A DNA stretch of 8,369 nt from DASWUD01 sp036401755 (GTDB lineage Bacteria; Pseudomonadota; Gammaproteobacteria; Thiohalomonadales; Thiohalomonadaceae): contig DASWUD010000030.1 of assembly GCA_036401755.1 (NCBI GenBank), forward strand, positions 1-8,369, written 5' to 3'. Shown piece by piece: positions 7,803-8,369 of the stretch (position 1 is the stretch's first letter; the number at the start of each line of letters is the position of its first letter). The position numbers and the translations under genes are program-made. The notes beneath the pieces are model-generated. The model made no database searches. It saw nothing but the letters and a program-made list of their open reading frames with translations, and was not told where the DNA came from.

Positions 7803-8369
7803 TCGATAAATCCAACCAGCTTGCCGCTTTGGCGATTGAGCACCAGCAGCCGCCCGCCCAAATAGCTGGCCTCGAAGATGAGCAGCTGGTCGTGCGGCTC
7901 GCCGCACCCGGCAAGAAAGGCGTCGATATTCTTGCTCTTGGTGGGATCCCACGCCTTGAAAGCCTCGGGCGTTTTCCCCTTGGCGTAAACGGTTTCCGCG
8001 TGGGCGGCGATGGGCTCATAGCGCTCGGTCCGCTGAAATAGGCTAGGGGCCTTGCCTTCCTGATACTCGCGCCACAGCTCGTTACGCTCGGCATCATCCT
8101 TGGGCGGCCTGACGGCCACCAGCTGCGGCCCGGTGAAGGGTGAGCTCTTCAACCCCTCTGGCAGCTTGTCCAGATCGAGCTCGTCGGCGGTCGAGACCAT
8201 AAACTGGTCGAAGTAGAAGGCGGTAAAAAGCGGACGACCGATGTAAGTACTATGGACTCCGTAGCTCAGCGCCGCCAGCTGCACTATTACGATCAGCGTG
8301 ATGTCGAGGCGCAACTCCCGGCGTGGTTTGGCCGGATTGAAAATGATCAGTGTCATCAGCGGCCCGAGG
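7796..8369 (-). CDS. TfpX/TfpZ-like type IV pilin accessory protein, N-terminus beyond the window
   Basis: Partial gene that enters from the right edge: the frame stays open through 8369 and reads LGPL before the first internal Met at 8356, matching the LGPLLT...GKP pattern of TfpX/TfpZ-type pilin accessory proteins, whose earlier membrane helices would lie outside. Numbered from that Met, NPAKPRRELRLDITLIVIVQ at 7-26 and LAALSYGVHSTYIGRP at 27-42 form the last membrane helix. A hydrophilic, probably periplasmic domain of about 145 residues follows (FYFDQFMVSTADELD onwards), ending LLVLNRQSGKLVGFIDY. In characterised relatives these proteins assist a specific type IV pilin and are encoded next to it, so a pilin gene may lie just outside. 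Its TGA (7796-7798) lies within the final codons of the convergent yheS gene. Family assignment rests on recalled pattern similarity; an unrelated membrane protein is possible. Confidence 0.65.

Overview
The window reads as an ordinary, gene-dense chromosomal segment from a GC-rich gammaproteobacterium. The best clues are an ABC-F ATPase very close in layout to Escherichia coli YheS, a DUF465 (YdcH-type) protein, a TfpX/TfpZ-like type IV pilin accessory protein and a plausible NsrR operator. I would guess a free-living or symbiotic member of the Chromatiales or a related sulfur-oxidising lineage, but that placement is inference. I see no transposase, integrase, tRNA, rRNA, CRISPR array or phage gene.

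Layout. (1) 72-980, minus: an unusual 302-residue protein carrying two globin domains in series, a Vitreoscilla-type globin followed by a truncated (group 1-like) globin. A good sigma70 promoter lies upstream, with an NsrR-like nitric-oxide operator sitting on its -10 element. (2) 1245-2285, minus: a probable three-gene operon made of an unrecognised 121-residue protein, a DUF465 coiled-coil protein and a small COG3671/DUF4870-like membrane protein, closed by a strong rho-independent terminator at 1185-1227. (3) 2384-3274, plus: an EamA/DMT-family ten-helix transporter, divergent from the operon. Its stop codon lies inside a GC-rich hairpin of a kind common between proteobacterial genes. (4) 3353-5745, minus: a translationally coupled pair, a cyclopropane-fatty-acid synthase-like SAM methyltransferase followed (GTGA overlap) by a geranylgeranyl-reductase-like flavoprotein. 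Together they suggest membrane-lipid alkyl-chain modification. (5) 5886-7802, plus: the YheS-type ABC-F ATPase. (6) 7796-8369, minus: a TfpX/TfpZ-like protein whose N-terminus runs off the right edge. Its stop overlaps the convergent end of yheS.

How the parts work together: most neighbours are housekeeping genes with no common theme. Two units stand out. The NO-responsive double globin suggests a nitric oxide or oxygen detoxification role with no reductase domain of its own. The methyltransferase/flavoprotein pair could act in sequence on the same unsaturated acyl chain. No large novel system is visible; these two units are the candidates worth following.
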